From Calonectria ilicicola (lineage: Eukaryota > Ascomycota > Sordariomycetes > Hypocreales > Nectriaceae), in assembly GCA_020809705.1 (NCBI GenBank), contig CP085825.1:7750001-7814000 (forward strand): DNA of 64,000 nt. Direction: 5' to 3'. The notes below the pieces were generated by a model. It was given only the letters and a program-made list of their open reading frames with translations, was not told the DNA's origin and made no database searches. This document shows, in pieces, positions 24,427-36,109 of this stretch (within the stretch, counting starts at the first letter, position 1; the number at the start of each line of letters is the position of its first letter). A program made the position numbers and the translations under genes.

Positions 24427-24895
24427 ATTTTCAAATTTCTTCTAGAAGGAATGTGGAAACAAAAAGAATCAGCATCTGAGCTATATACTTTTTCTTAGTA
24501 TTAGATGGTAGATATACGATACTTCCCCTGAAAGATTATGAGCTAGTGACATTTCCAATTAGGCACTGTGGAGCTTAACTGCCTAAAATAGTAAATCAAT
24601 ACCTAAAAATAAATAAATAATTCTAATGAAAATAAAATTATGTATTTTATTTACATTTTATTTTTCTACCGGGCAGTTAAGAAACAGCGGGAAAAAGTAG
24701 GGAGCGGGCCATCTCTAAAGGGTTTTATTGTAGGAGCATCTACTAAGCAGTTACGCGTATTGGTGACAGAACCTTCGAGATGTACTGCACATGCATTAGC
24801 GTCACATGCGGCCCCTTTTTCCCCACGACATCATTAGGCAGACGCAATTGAACAATCTGCTCAACCGAATCTGATTCAATTCTTATTTTGTAACC
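24427..24895. other. Short AT-rich spacer
   Basis: No gene seen. AT-rich around 24590-24670, then ordinary promoter-like sequence before the beta-lactamase-like gene. Confidence 0.5.
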
Positions 24896-26565
24896 ATGAA
24901 TTTCTTTTCATCTCCACAATTTACTTCCCATGTGGAGGAGTTGATGAAGCGAAACAATGTGCCTGGTTTGGCCATAGCCGTCATAGCAGGCGACAAGATC
25001 GCTTCCGCAGGTTATGGAATGGCATCTCTGGATCCCGAGAAGCCATGCACCGCTGATACGTTGTTTGATATTGGTTCGTCTACCAAGTCGCTTACGGCCG
25101 CTGCTATCGCTTTATTGGTTGAGGATGATGAAAACCACCCCGAGGTGCAATATGATGCCATCATGTCAGAATTGCTGCCTGACGATTTTGTCATGTCTGG
25201 CGTTGGTTACACAGAATCAGTGACGATTGACGATATTTTAGGCCACAGAACTGGAATGCCTAGGTATGTTACACCTATCTAAATCCGCCATCGTTCGTGT
25301 TGTTCATTCAAAATAGGCATGATGATTCTTACATGGGTGTGCGAGCAACCCAACCTGACAGTGCACGTTCCATCACAAGAAACCTGCGAAACCTTCCTGT
25401 TGCTGCACCTTTGAGATCTAAACATATTTACTGCAACATGATGTATACCGTTGCAACTCATTTGATAGAAGTGAAGAGCAAACAAACCTTTTCAGACTTT
25501 CTATGTGAGCGAATATTCCGACCCCTTGATATGACTTCAACCAGCCCGCAGCCTTCAATCGCTTGTCAGAGAGGACACAGTGACCGTATGTCGAATGGAC
25601 ATTTTTGGAACAAGGATACCGCAAAATATATTGCATTCCAAAGCCCGGATTGCCCAGAAGGTCAAGGCGCAGGTTCAGTCGTTTCTAGTGCAAATGACTT
25701 CATCAAATGGGTCAAAGCATTGATGAACCGCGAGGGTCCCATTACCGAAAAGTTGTATCAAGGCCTCCTTCGAATGCGATCGTTTAGGAATCCAGGTTCG
25801 AGGCGATTGAAAAAGTTCACCTCACCCGGATTTTATGCCGCTGGATTGGAGATATACTACTACAGGGGATACGCGGTTGTTTGGCATGACGGCCATATCT
25901 CTGGGTTCGCAAGTCGCTTCTTTTTTCTGCCTGACTTGAAGTTCGGCGCTGTTATCTTGGGAAACTCGTCAGGTGCCGGCCCTGTTTCAACCACATTAGC
26001 TAGGGAGCTGATTGATGATGCCCTGGATCTGCCAAAACCGGAAGTTCCCCAGCAGAAAAAAAGCCAAAAAGGAAAGGGTGGGAATAAGGGAGAGATGGCG
26101 TTGCATCCGAAGAAGAAACCTTCGAATCAGCCGCAATCTGGTAAAATGCTAGAAGCACAGCAGAAGGACAAGGAGGATAGCAGAGACGAGGACTCGGTTC
26201 TTGGTAAAGCCACTCAAACACAACTAGAAGAACATATTTCTGGACCTTCAAAACTAGATGGGCCGCCGCTGGAAGCATATGTTGGCAGTTACTGGCACCC
26301 GGGATATCGTTGGATGAAGGTGCAGTTGAAGAATGAAAAGTTGTTCATTGACGCTACGGACCGGTCTATGGCGTTCACGGCGACTTTTGAACGTCTTGAT
26401 TCGACCAAATTCGTCGTTCATGTCTGCGATTTTTGGGAAGGTGGTGATGATACATTGGCTGCCGAGTTTGTGATTGAAGACGGAACAGTCACTAAAATGG
26501 GCCTTGAATTGGAGAACTGCCTAAAAGAACTTATTTGGTTTGAGAGATTGGAGGAAAACCAATAA
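24896..26565 (+). CDS. Serine beta-lactamase-like hydrolase (class C/LACTB fold)
   Basis: Predicted serine hydrolase or peptidase of 538 residues from exons 24896-25263 and 25317-26565. The nucleophile motif S-x-x-K is SSTK at 61-64 (context DIGSSTKSLT), Y-x-N is YCN at 161-163, and the third motif region contains HDGHISG. There is no signal peptide, so it is probably cytosolic. A Lys/Gln-rich low-complexity insert (26040-26210, about 60 residues) separates the catalytic domain from a C-terminal beta-rich domain of the kind seen in beta-lactamase-related proteins (PLEAYVGSYW onward). Fungal relatives hydrolyse esters, amides or lactams; the substrate here is unknown. It sits between the broken Clr5-ankyrin gene and the Cys-rich membrane protein. 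Confidence 0.88.
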
Positions 26566-26705
26566 GCAGAAATAGATTATACTCTTGGTGGCATTAGTGG
26601 TGTGAAAAGTGGGCGAATATGATGGAAAGGAGGAGAATATGCCAAATAAATCATGAGGAGCTCTTAAAAATGACCGAAAAATATATACAGAAACTAAAAC
26701 AATAA

Positions 26706-29700
26706 CTAAGTCGTGGAAACCTCAATACGAGGCCTGAACTCATTCTGTCCTTCATTAGTCTCGATCAGCTTATATCGTAAATTTGACTCTTTGACCCTCT
26801 GATCGCGGTCACTGGTGTTTAATTCAGACAACGAGTCAAGGGATTGCATGAGACCGGATGATTTATTCAGTGTATATAAAATATACTGAATAGGACTCTT
26901 TTTAACTCGTTTTGTCGAGATGAAGCGACTCTGTGGCTGAACCAGGATTGTGGTGATTATTGCAATAAGAGTGATGATTAAGAAGACGATCAGTGCCACA
27001 GATACCCATGTGGACGCTACATACGCGTTCCATGTGTTTGTTCGGTTGAAAGGAATGTTGGCCAAGGTAAGAGGAAGGAAGTCGCTGAATATCGTGCTGA
27101 GACAGATTCCAACGGCAAGGAACCGGACTGACTTAATGCCGGTGAATAAATATGTGTAGGAATCTGATGCATATGGCAAGGCGATAGATTTGGAAGAGAC
27201 TGCAGGCCCCAGGCTGAGCTCGAGATATGGGGCATACAGGAGGTACTCTGTTCATCATTAGTTACTGCTCAACGGGGAGTTTTGGATATTTAAGTAGAAA
27301 TGACGTACTTGTGAAGATAGCGACCCATAAGAAGTTAATTAAAACCCCCACAATTGAAAACACGAATCTGGGTCCGAAGGATTGGCTGCTGAGAAATCGA
27401 CCCAAAGCTTGCGTGTCTGGAGTGAACCTGTAGTATATGATGACAGTAGCAAGAACCACTAGGCCCAGTGCAAAGACGCTCAACAAAAGCACTGTTTTGA
27501 GTGGGAATGGATGAGTTTGATGGGGATGAAGCTGTTGCTGAGTTGTGCTCTGCGTCGACTTTTCTGCGTTGGGGTGGATATCCGAGGTACAGATATTTTC
27601 ATCACCCGCAACAAGAATACCGAAATCCTGTCGGCCTGTTGCGTTGTCCATATGATAACCATAATGGAGCGTTGTTTGAGAGAAATGCCGCTGTTCGGTT
27701 TTCCCCCACCATTGCCACCATTTGACTTTTTTTGGCCACGAGGAAAACGAAGCTAGAAGATTAGGAGAATGTGATAGGCTGGCAACTCCAAGAATGCTTC
27801 TTGGGTCAGCTCGGAGCCCGGTTGACCAATGACTCAGAACCACAACCATGCCGACTGCAAGAATAATGTTCATCGCCAGTACTACTTCTAGAATCCGAGC
27901 AACGACAGGCGATACCACTACTACTGGTGTGCATCCCTGGCTACTGGATTCATCACAATTCCCTTGAAGTTTAATCTTCCATCCTTCTGCTGCAAGCGGT
28001 GCAATAATAGCCGTGGTGTATGTCATTATCCGACAAATGACAGGGAGTGGGGCGGAGATAGCGCCCATGCCGTCGTATTGAACGAGGAATGAAGACATAC
28101 GAGTTCCATAGGGCCTGGCTAATTGGCGAAAAGGCTCGAGTGAGGCAGCGTGGATTGCAAGAATTTTCCACGGGATGCCAAAAGCGGCAGCTGCAAAAGG
28201 TCCAAGGACAGTGGCCACAAAATAACCTCCCTTAACCGCTGAATCGGTGTCATCCAGGAAGTCTTCTGGTGGAGGAGCAGTCGGTGGTTCATAGCATGTT
28301 GGCAGTTGAACTTTTTCGTCATCGATGCGGCAGACGGTAGTAGGTACAGTCCCAGAAGCGCCTACAATGACTGATTCTCTAACGGTTGATCCATGATCCC
28401 TATTTGTTCAAATGAAGTGTCAGAAAGGCTCTAGAAGATGATTGGGAAATTTTTGAAGGGGAAGGGAGCAGAATGGAAATTTACATACTGCGTTGTAACA
28501 TATGAAACGCTATGAGGGCCCTCGACGCCACATGTCATCTTGTAATCCGCAGTCGAGTTTGATTCGGCGCGTTTGACGATAACTTCAGATATGTAGACTT
28601 TCGTCACGCTTCGAGTTGACAAGCTTCGAGTTGACAAGGTGGCCTCATTCAATACATCAACGCTCCGGGGGAGCACATGGCATGATATCTCCACAAGGAT
28701 GAGGGCTGAAGCCATCAAACCGATGAGAATAATGACAACTCTGCGCTTCAAAATCCAAGGTCTGAAATGGTTGCCGGGTAGCACCGAAATTTCTGCTTGC
28801 TGCCTTGATCGGAAAATTAAGGATGCTCCGACAGCAACAGCGAGCGCTAGAAGAAGTGGAAGAAAGGCAAGTCCAAGGCCCAGCTGGTACCCAGTTGCCA
28901 GAGCGGGCAGAACCGGGTGATTGGTGGAGGGAACATTAGAATTTAGAGTCAAGCCGGGGGTTAGGGGGTGTGTTGCAAGGGATGATAGATCTGACGAGGC
29001 CCATCGAATTTGAATGGCTGGGCGCGACATGAGAAGGTCAATAGAGAAGCCTGTACCAAGTGAAACGAGAGAGGTCGATATGCAGGCACCCTCGCCACAG
29101 CCGTAACCCATCGCTGAGTTCAATCCACTGTAAAATTCCTGTTAGACCCATTGGATAATTAATAAATGAGAGGGAATACTCAGCAGACTTGCCTTGGGCA
29201 GCAATACATTGCTGTTTCGTCTGCTTCAACAGGTGGCCCGTTTCCTCCCAGTACTTGGCGAGTGTAGGCAGCCGTCCATCCATCAGGGCAGATTGCTGGC
29301 GAATAGTAATCGCCTGTCAACGGTTGACATGTAGTTTCGCTTCCAATAAGCCAGGTGTCTGTCGATGATGAACAGTCTGAAGGAAAGGTGTACACGCTGT
29401 AGAGGGCACCATCGGGATCCCAGCCGGAATGACGACGTGTTGTGAGAGTACCAGAAGTCAATGGTGGTGTCTCAAATAGCGCCAAATCAGATTCCTTCCA
29501 CCTGACTTGCACATAAACAGCCTCATAAACAGTTGACTCGGCCTTGGCGGTTGAAACACACTGCAGCGCATCATTTGGCGCGCAGCTGAATGAACTTTGC
29601 CAGCTAATTAGCACTCGTCGAGCTAGAAAATTAATTTGTTCTCTTACCTTGGACAGCATATTGCGGCGGTCTCTCCGCTCAATACTGATGGTCCTTGAAA

Positions 29701-29943
29701 GTCATCAAATCGCATGCAATCAATCGTGTAGCCGGACGGGCATATGCCGGGGGAATAATAGACCGAGTGGATCAGTCCTTCGATCGAAGGCTTTCCAGGG
29801 AAGCATGATGAGAGACGGGACTCAGTCAGTGAAGAAATCCAACTGCTCGCGTCAACATAAGGTGTGCAAAAGCTGGGCGGCGTGAAGATTGTCGTGAGGG
29901 CGGCTTGGGGCGGCGGGTAGCTTGATGTGGCGGTCGTGTCCAT
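26706..29943 (-). CDS. Large multipass membrane protein with duplicated Cys-rich modules (DUF3433-like)
   Basis: Predicted 989-residue protein from exons 29943-29648, 29594-29193, 29127-28489, 28399-27309 and 27247-26706; every phase matches. The N-terminal half has two similar extracellular-type modules, one per exon. Each contains a YYSP-x-ICP element and ends in CCP plus Ser created at the splice junction. A hydrophobic segment follows (about residues 270-300), then several membrane spans, including the conserved stretch IPWKILAIHAASLEPF. This resembles fungal DUF3433 proteins, though that name is from memory of the family. The intron after exon 2 uses a GC donor (AG/GCAAGT at 29192-29187). 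A 15-bp tandem duplication (28608-28637) lies in exon 3. There is no classical signal peptide at the ATG chosen. Function unknown. Confidence 0.75.
28608..28637. repeat. 15-bp in-frame tandem duplication inside a coding exon
   Basis: Two perfect adjacent copies of a 15-base unit beginning GCTTCGAGTTGAC. They add a five-residue repeat (STRSL-STRS) to the membrane protein without breaking its frame. Confidence 0.9.
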
Positions 29944-31017
29944 GATGGCTTCAACGGGGGAGCGCCATGCAGCGTCTTCCAACTGCCACAGACGTCGCGA
30001 TAATCAAGCCCCTCAAGCTAGATTACCTTGCGTGGCCGTGGATGGCGCCGGATTGATGTCCCGGTGAGTTGGGAGCACGCCTGAAATAAAAATCTTGGTC
30101 AAGGCGGCTGGGCTGGCATTTTTAATCCGTCCATTTAGGTCATAGTGAGCTGGAGCTGAACGCCCTGCCGCTACTTGCTGGCTTGTGAGAGGCTGCCTCT
30201 CCCTGCCAAGGTTGGGCTAGAACAGTTGTGGCGCTTCAGCAGAGACACTTGACTGCACCACGGGCCAATCAGCAAAAGTGGCAAATTCAATAGTCTCCAT
30301 TTCGAATCCGCTCAGGGAACATCCCAATGCAACTTCAGAATATGCTTAAGATAAGACCCCGGTTTAAGTGGGTAGATGTGACTGCTCCCTTCGCATCTGC
30401 TTGACTTCTCAGCTTTTATCAGATCGGCATTCTGTGCGGCTGGTCCGTGCGAGCGTGGTGGCGAAAGCTGCACATAATTATGAAGCAGATAGCCTCATTG
30501 CATCCCGCCAAAAAAGCAAGCATCTTACGCACATGAGAGGCATTAGACATAAAATGAGCATTCCTGAAAGATTGTACCCTGCCGACCTTTTCCCTCCATC
30601 ATTCAGCCAAATCATAAATAAATAAATATTATATAAATAGGTTAAATAAGTAATTTATATATTTTACTTATTATTTATTTTCTTTCTTTTACGATTAGAT
30701 TGCTATCTTCAGGCGGTCTAGTACTATGCTACTAAACGTGAGGAGGCCATGGGGGCACATTCTTTCAAGGGATCTATTGTATGAACGTGCAGATGATTTT
30801 CTGTTTGTGTACCAAAAGCGTTACGGTATACTATTTCGAATTCTCTAATATCATTTATTCCGAGAGAAATTTTTTTTATTCATTTTATTTTATTTTCTGT
30901 GCAATTGGCAGAGAGCACGTGCATAAGAATGAAGACTCCAAAATTCACGTGGTCATGGAAATTATGAGTGTGACGTTCTAAAAAAGGATTCATTGCCCTT
31001 GTGGATCTGTGCACAAT
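29944..31017. other. AT-rich intergenic region
   Basis: About 1.1 kb. The first 400 bases are promoter-like for the membrane protein. 30605-30690 is very AT-rich (ATAAATA-type). Short frames show no domains. Two CACGTG hexamers occur at about 30916 and 30952. Confidence 0.5.
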
Positions 31018-34000
31018 TTAATCGTCCATCTCCTTCGAGTCAACGCCAACCCATTCAACATCATGCGGAATTCCACTTGTACGATTTTTTTTGTCTTTCC
31101 TCTCATCAGATGCAGGCCGTTCTTCAGTGATATCATCCAAGTGGTCATCGATGGTCATCTTCTCAAAGAGAAGTTTGACTACCTCCTCATGGCCCCGGTC
31201 AATAGCCCAGCCTCGTGCCGTTCGACCAAAGATGTCTTTCGGATTGACCTCCGCTTTTCCAGTGTCAAGGAGCAGTTTGACAATTTCATGGCACCCGCTC
31301 TGAGCCGCCAAAAATAGTGGTGTTTGTCCGTCATAATCTCTGGCATCGACATCAATCCCTTCCGTCTGGAGCAATAGCTGCACTATAGCGTCGTAACCAT
31401 TGCCCGCTGCAAAAATTAAGGGGCTGCGATTTTTGTAATCTCTGGAGTTTACATCAACCTTGCCAGTGTCCACGAGCAGCTTGGCCACGGCAGGATGGCC
31501 ATTCTCAGCTGCCCAGGACAGTGGCGTGGCATAGTCCTCAGTATCCTTCGGATCAGGATTAGCCTCGCCTACTTCCAGAAGCAACCGGACAATATCATCA
31601 AACCCAGCCTGAGAAGCCTTGAACAGTGGTGTGCGACCCACTTCATCTTTCGCCTCAACGTCGACACAGTGTGTTTCCAGCAACGTTTTTACCACTGAGG
31701 TACGTCCATTTCTAGCAGCCCAGTACAAGGGAGTTCGGCCTTCTTTGCTTTTTGAGTCAATATCTAGCTCCGGGGCTTCTAAAAGCTCCCTGACTACTAG
31801 ATTATGACCGCGATTAGCAGCCCAAGCGAGAGGTGTTAACCCGAGTATGGTATCCTTGACGTTGGCGTCGACCTTTCCGCTATCCAAAAGGAGCTTTATC
31901 ACATTTTCATGTCCGTTTCGAGCAGCCCAAAGAAGCGGTGTTTGATCTCGATCATCTTTAGAATCGACGTCAATTCCTTCGATTTCAAGGAGAATTTTGA
32001 CGACTGAGTCATGGCCATTCCCTGCAGCCCATGACAAAGGTGTTCGATAGCAAGATGGGTCTTTCAGGTTAATGTCAACTTTGCCTGTGTCCAATAGCAT
32101 TCTGACAACAAGGCTCCGGCCAAAACCAGCCGCAATATGCAATGGTGTGTTACCATTGTCGTCCTTGACTTCGACATCGACCTCGCCTGTATCCAAGATT
32201 GTCCTGACCACGGGGTGATGGCCACGCTCAACGGCTAAGCTGAATGGAGTTCTGCCATTGCAATAATCCTTTGACTCGATGTTGACTTCTCCAGTGTCAA
32301 GAAGCATCTTGACAACCGGATCATGGCCGTTAAATGCGGCTGAGAGCAAAGGCGTTCGACCTGTCTGAAAGCTCTTCGGATCGGCATCAACTCGGCCTGT
32401 ATCCAGCAACATCCTCACCACGATAGGATAGCCACCGTCAGCTGCAAATGACAGTGGTGTCCAATTGTCAACATCTGGGGCATTTGCATCCACATGCTCA
32501 TTCTCTAAAAGCATCTTGACCACGCTATGGTGTCCACCTTCAGCAGCCCAAGAAAGCGGGGTTCTTCCCATCATATCTTCCAGATCAGGCTGGATCTCTT
32601 CAATCTCTAGCAGCCTCCTGACCACGTGAAAATGGCCGTTCTTTGCAGCAAAGGCCAGCGCTGATCTGCCAGTAATATCTTCAGCATTGATGTCGACCAC
32701 ACCTGTTGCAAGTAGTTCATTGACGATGGAGATATGCCCACGTCCCGCGGCCAGAGACAATGGTGTTCTATCATTTTGATCTCTTGATTCAACATTGACC
32801 TGTTTTGTGTCGAGGAGCAATTTGAAAGTATCTCTGAGGCCTTCAACTGCAGCCCATGATATTGGGGTCCGGCCTAGGTTGTCCCTCTGATCAAGATGGG
32901 CTAACCCCGTGTCCAAAAGCATCTTGACAACAGCGCTTTGGGCATTTTGAGTAGCCCAAGATAGGGGTGTTCTGTTATGCAGGTCTTCTCCGTTGATGTC
33001 GACTTCTCCGGTATCGAGCAACAGTTTGACTATTGGCACGAAGCCGTTGCCTGCAGCCAAAGACAATGGTGTTTGACCATCATTATTCCTTGAGTCTAGT
33101 GTTACTTGAGGGTGGGCTAATAGCAACTTGACAGCGGTTCCATAACCGAACTGGGCAGCCAATGCCAATGGCGTCCGACCGTACATATCCTTGGATTCGA
33201 CGTCAACTTTTCCTGTGTCCAAAAGCATCTCCATGACAGTCTTATGACCACGGCTAGCAGCCCACAGAAATGGAGTCAAACCAAAGTTAGCGTCCGCCGA
33301 GTTGACGTCGACCATCCCTGTGCACAGCAGTCTCTTTACCATGGTATCATGGCCATTCTCAGCAGCCCATGACAAAGGCGTCCTTCCAGCATCGTCTTTG
33401 GCATCGAGATCTTTCCATTGCGACAAGGATGCGGCCCCTTCTTGTTGAAATCCGAAACAGGAAGATAAATGCAGATCTGTCCATCCTTTCGGATGATCAA
33501 AGGCTTCGCTTCCTGACGTGGATTGTGGATTTCTTTCGGCAGTGGTGCCCTCTTCTATCGACTCAGCGCTTGAAAAAAGGTCACGAATTCTCTCTCCATT
33601 ACTGATTTTGTTTGAGGGAATTCGCAAGAGTAGTTCCTTTGCGTATGCAGCTGCTGCCATTGCTGCATAACCCCGCCAGCCTGTCTTCGTATTTAGTTCC
33701 GAATAATCGTATACGCCCCTAATAACCAGACAAGGGAACCAGTTCGCTAAACCTGCAGCATCCACATCAAAGCACAACACTTTCTTTTCAGCTACAAGCT
33801 TATTCCGAAGGGCTGCATCTGGCATCATGTGCTTTGATGAAGCGATCCAACCATAGTGAATAGCTGGATTATTACCATGTTCAACTCGATCGCTTCGCGG
33901 CTCGCCATTTGATAGATTGATTTCAGGGATATTTGAGCTCTTGCTGGTAGGTTGGCCAAGTGCTTCCGGTCGCTGGTACTCTTGTCGCAATCTTGGGTTC

Positions 34001-34523
34001 TTCTCCAAGATATCATCGATGGCTTCCTCAATCCGATGCCCTTCCTCCTGTGCTGCGCCCGAATTCCTGAAACGGCTGTCCGTAGCACTGTTGGTGGCTG
34101 GTTGAGGAATCGCACGCCCCAAGCCTCCTTTTCTTTGATGGTACTGTTGACATCGTACTGAAAGATGCCGCCCTCGCCTTCACTTGTGCGAATGCCAACA
34201 ACAACGTCACCTAGCTGAACATCATGAATCTTGCTAGGAACTCCGCTCCCAGTGCCGACAAGCAGGACGACTCGAACATTGGGAAAGCTATGCATCATTC
34301 TCATCACAGCATCTGAGGCGGTTGCAGCTTCGTCATGACCATTTGATGAGACAGCGACGACCACATTGTGGTTTCCTATTCTCCCCAGAGTATAGTCATT
34401 GGTGTCATCTGGGTGCACGTAATCTGGTGCATCGTGCTCTTCGTCAAGAAACTCTTGTGCTGCAACGTATTCAGAAACGACACCACAGATCCACCCAACA
34501 GTATAATCTTGGGGATCAGTCAT
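31018..34523 (-). pseudogene. Nucleoside-phosphorylase/ankyrin (PNP-ANK) gene with a one-base frameshift
   Basis: STAND/NLR-like architecture without an NTPase. The frame from ATG 34523 encodes the first 158 residues of a PNP_UDP_1-type domain (YTVGWICGVVSEYVAA, VVLLVGTGSGVPSK, FQYDVNSTIK). Between about 34060 and 34036 the homologous reading (GHRIEEAIDDILEKNP) moves to another frame, as expected from loss of one base. No GT-AG intron fits there. The downstream frame has no nearby ATG and runs open to 31018. It holds the rest of the PNP domain (VLCFDVDAAGLANWFP, VIRGVYDYSE) and then 22 ankyrin repeats of about 34 residues with TPLSWAAENGH-like consensus, about 1,168 residues in total. The catalytic status of the PNP domain is unknown. 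Could be a true null allele or a base-call error. Confidence 0.82.
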
Positions 34524-36109
34524 TTCTGGGCGTGAATGTGGTAGAAAGCAGAAAATAGTTTGGATGGAAAAGACGAGAGGAAGATGATTGAGTTGGCAAT
34601 GCGGGGAAATAAGGAATTCACCCCGTCACTTTATCACAACTAAGATCTCTCTTAAATCAGCCTTGTCTAACAGTTTTAGGCAGACATGTGGGCGGCGTGC
34701 GGGCGGCGTGTAGGCAGCGCCGCCTTAGTTCCAAAAATCGTGGCGATGCAATCCAACCCAATTTCTCACGTGACGTCAACGCACCTCAATGGTTTTGTCA
34801 AAACCAAATGTAAAGCCAAGCCTAGTCAATTAGAAATCGAATCATGCGCTGAGGAGGGAAGGTGAAGAATAGGAGATCGTTTTATCTATGTAAACCTGGC
34901 CGTATGCGTGAGGGATGAAGACCATTGAGAAAGGTGCGGGCTCACTAGGGACCAAGTACACAGCATACCGCACGATTTCTCCTATCCCAACTGCGTAATA
35001 AGTTCATTGATACCAACGACATTATTGATGCCCAAATGAATTAAGATATTCAATTCTTTTCTTATTCTTTTTCCCTATTTCCGTCATTAGAATTTCCGAT
35101 GTGATCGTATTGATGCTCTCTTATTTGTAGCTGTGCGACTCTGTTAGCTGGGCGGCTTAGTGATATTGTGGGTCCGTTAGTGCTGATAAAACCCGAACTG
35201 CGCTGCTCTGCGACCATTGTCCACCCAGCATAAATTATATGGGACGACAAAATAAGCTAGTCGAAGGCGATAATGATGACACATTCGCTGGATGCACAAT
35301 TACCACGAGTTTGTCATGGTGAAAATGAGGGTTTGCCTTTGCCTGAATAACGTGAATGGGAGCGGAGATGGGAAAACTTAAAACAACCCAGCCACTGACC
35401 TGAGAATAAGAGTATGTCTCAGAGGTTAGAGGCATTGACGTAGAACATAATATCTCCCACTCATCATGCTGCTCAATAAGATAGTCCGGATACTCATTCT
35501 ATTTTAGAACAGGAGCACGGAGACAGTGATAAAATATCTTCAACAAGCAGTCACTGCAAAGCTAAAACATGTATTAGACAAGTGCTGATGCAAAAACCAA
35601 GAAACACATCAGTTCGGTTGTGTAAAGATTTGACGGCCTTTTATCCTCAGCATAAATATCACATTTATCAAGATGCCGTTCAAAACATATGTCACTGTGA
35701 TATTGCGGATCTCCCAGAAGAAAAATAAATAAATAAAAATCCACGCAAGAAAATGGGTACGGTTGTGGACCTGCCTGTGATGCAAAGATAATCAACGTAA
35801 CGCGCCCATTCATTGCCTACCCACTACATGGTAAATTTTCCCCTTCGGTAGCGCGTAGGTTGGTTACAGCTAGAGAGTGGGGTTCTTTTTTACTAGTCTG
35901 GCTCGCCAAACTTTTGTGTAATTTGTCAAAAAACTGTGGACAACACGGGACATGAGGCTGGTAACCCGCGTCGCACCCAACCAACAAATATCTTGACCAG
36001 CACTCCCTTTTTGCATTTCCGCCCAACCACTCCTCCTCATCACCATAACCAACACCGCCACCATCATCATAACCCTTTGTTCTTCCTTTCCTAGCTTGCT
36101 ATTGTCAAT
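34524..36109. other. Divergent intergenic region
   Basis: About 1.6 kb between the PNP-ankyrin gene (-) and an unknown gene (+). Contains a short GGGCGGCGTG direct repeat near 34690-34712 and a CACGTGACGTCA composite at about 34768-34779, about 250 bases upstream of the PNP-ankyrin start. No gene recognised. Confidence 0.5.
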
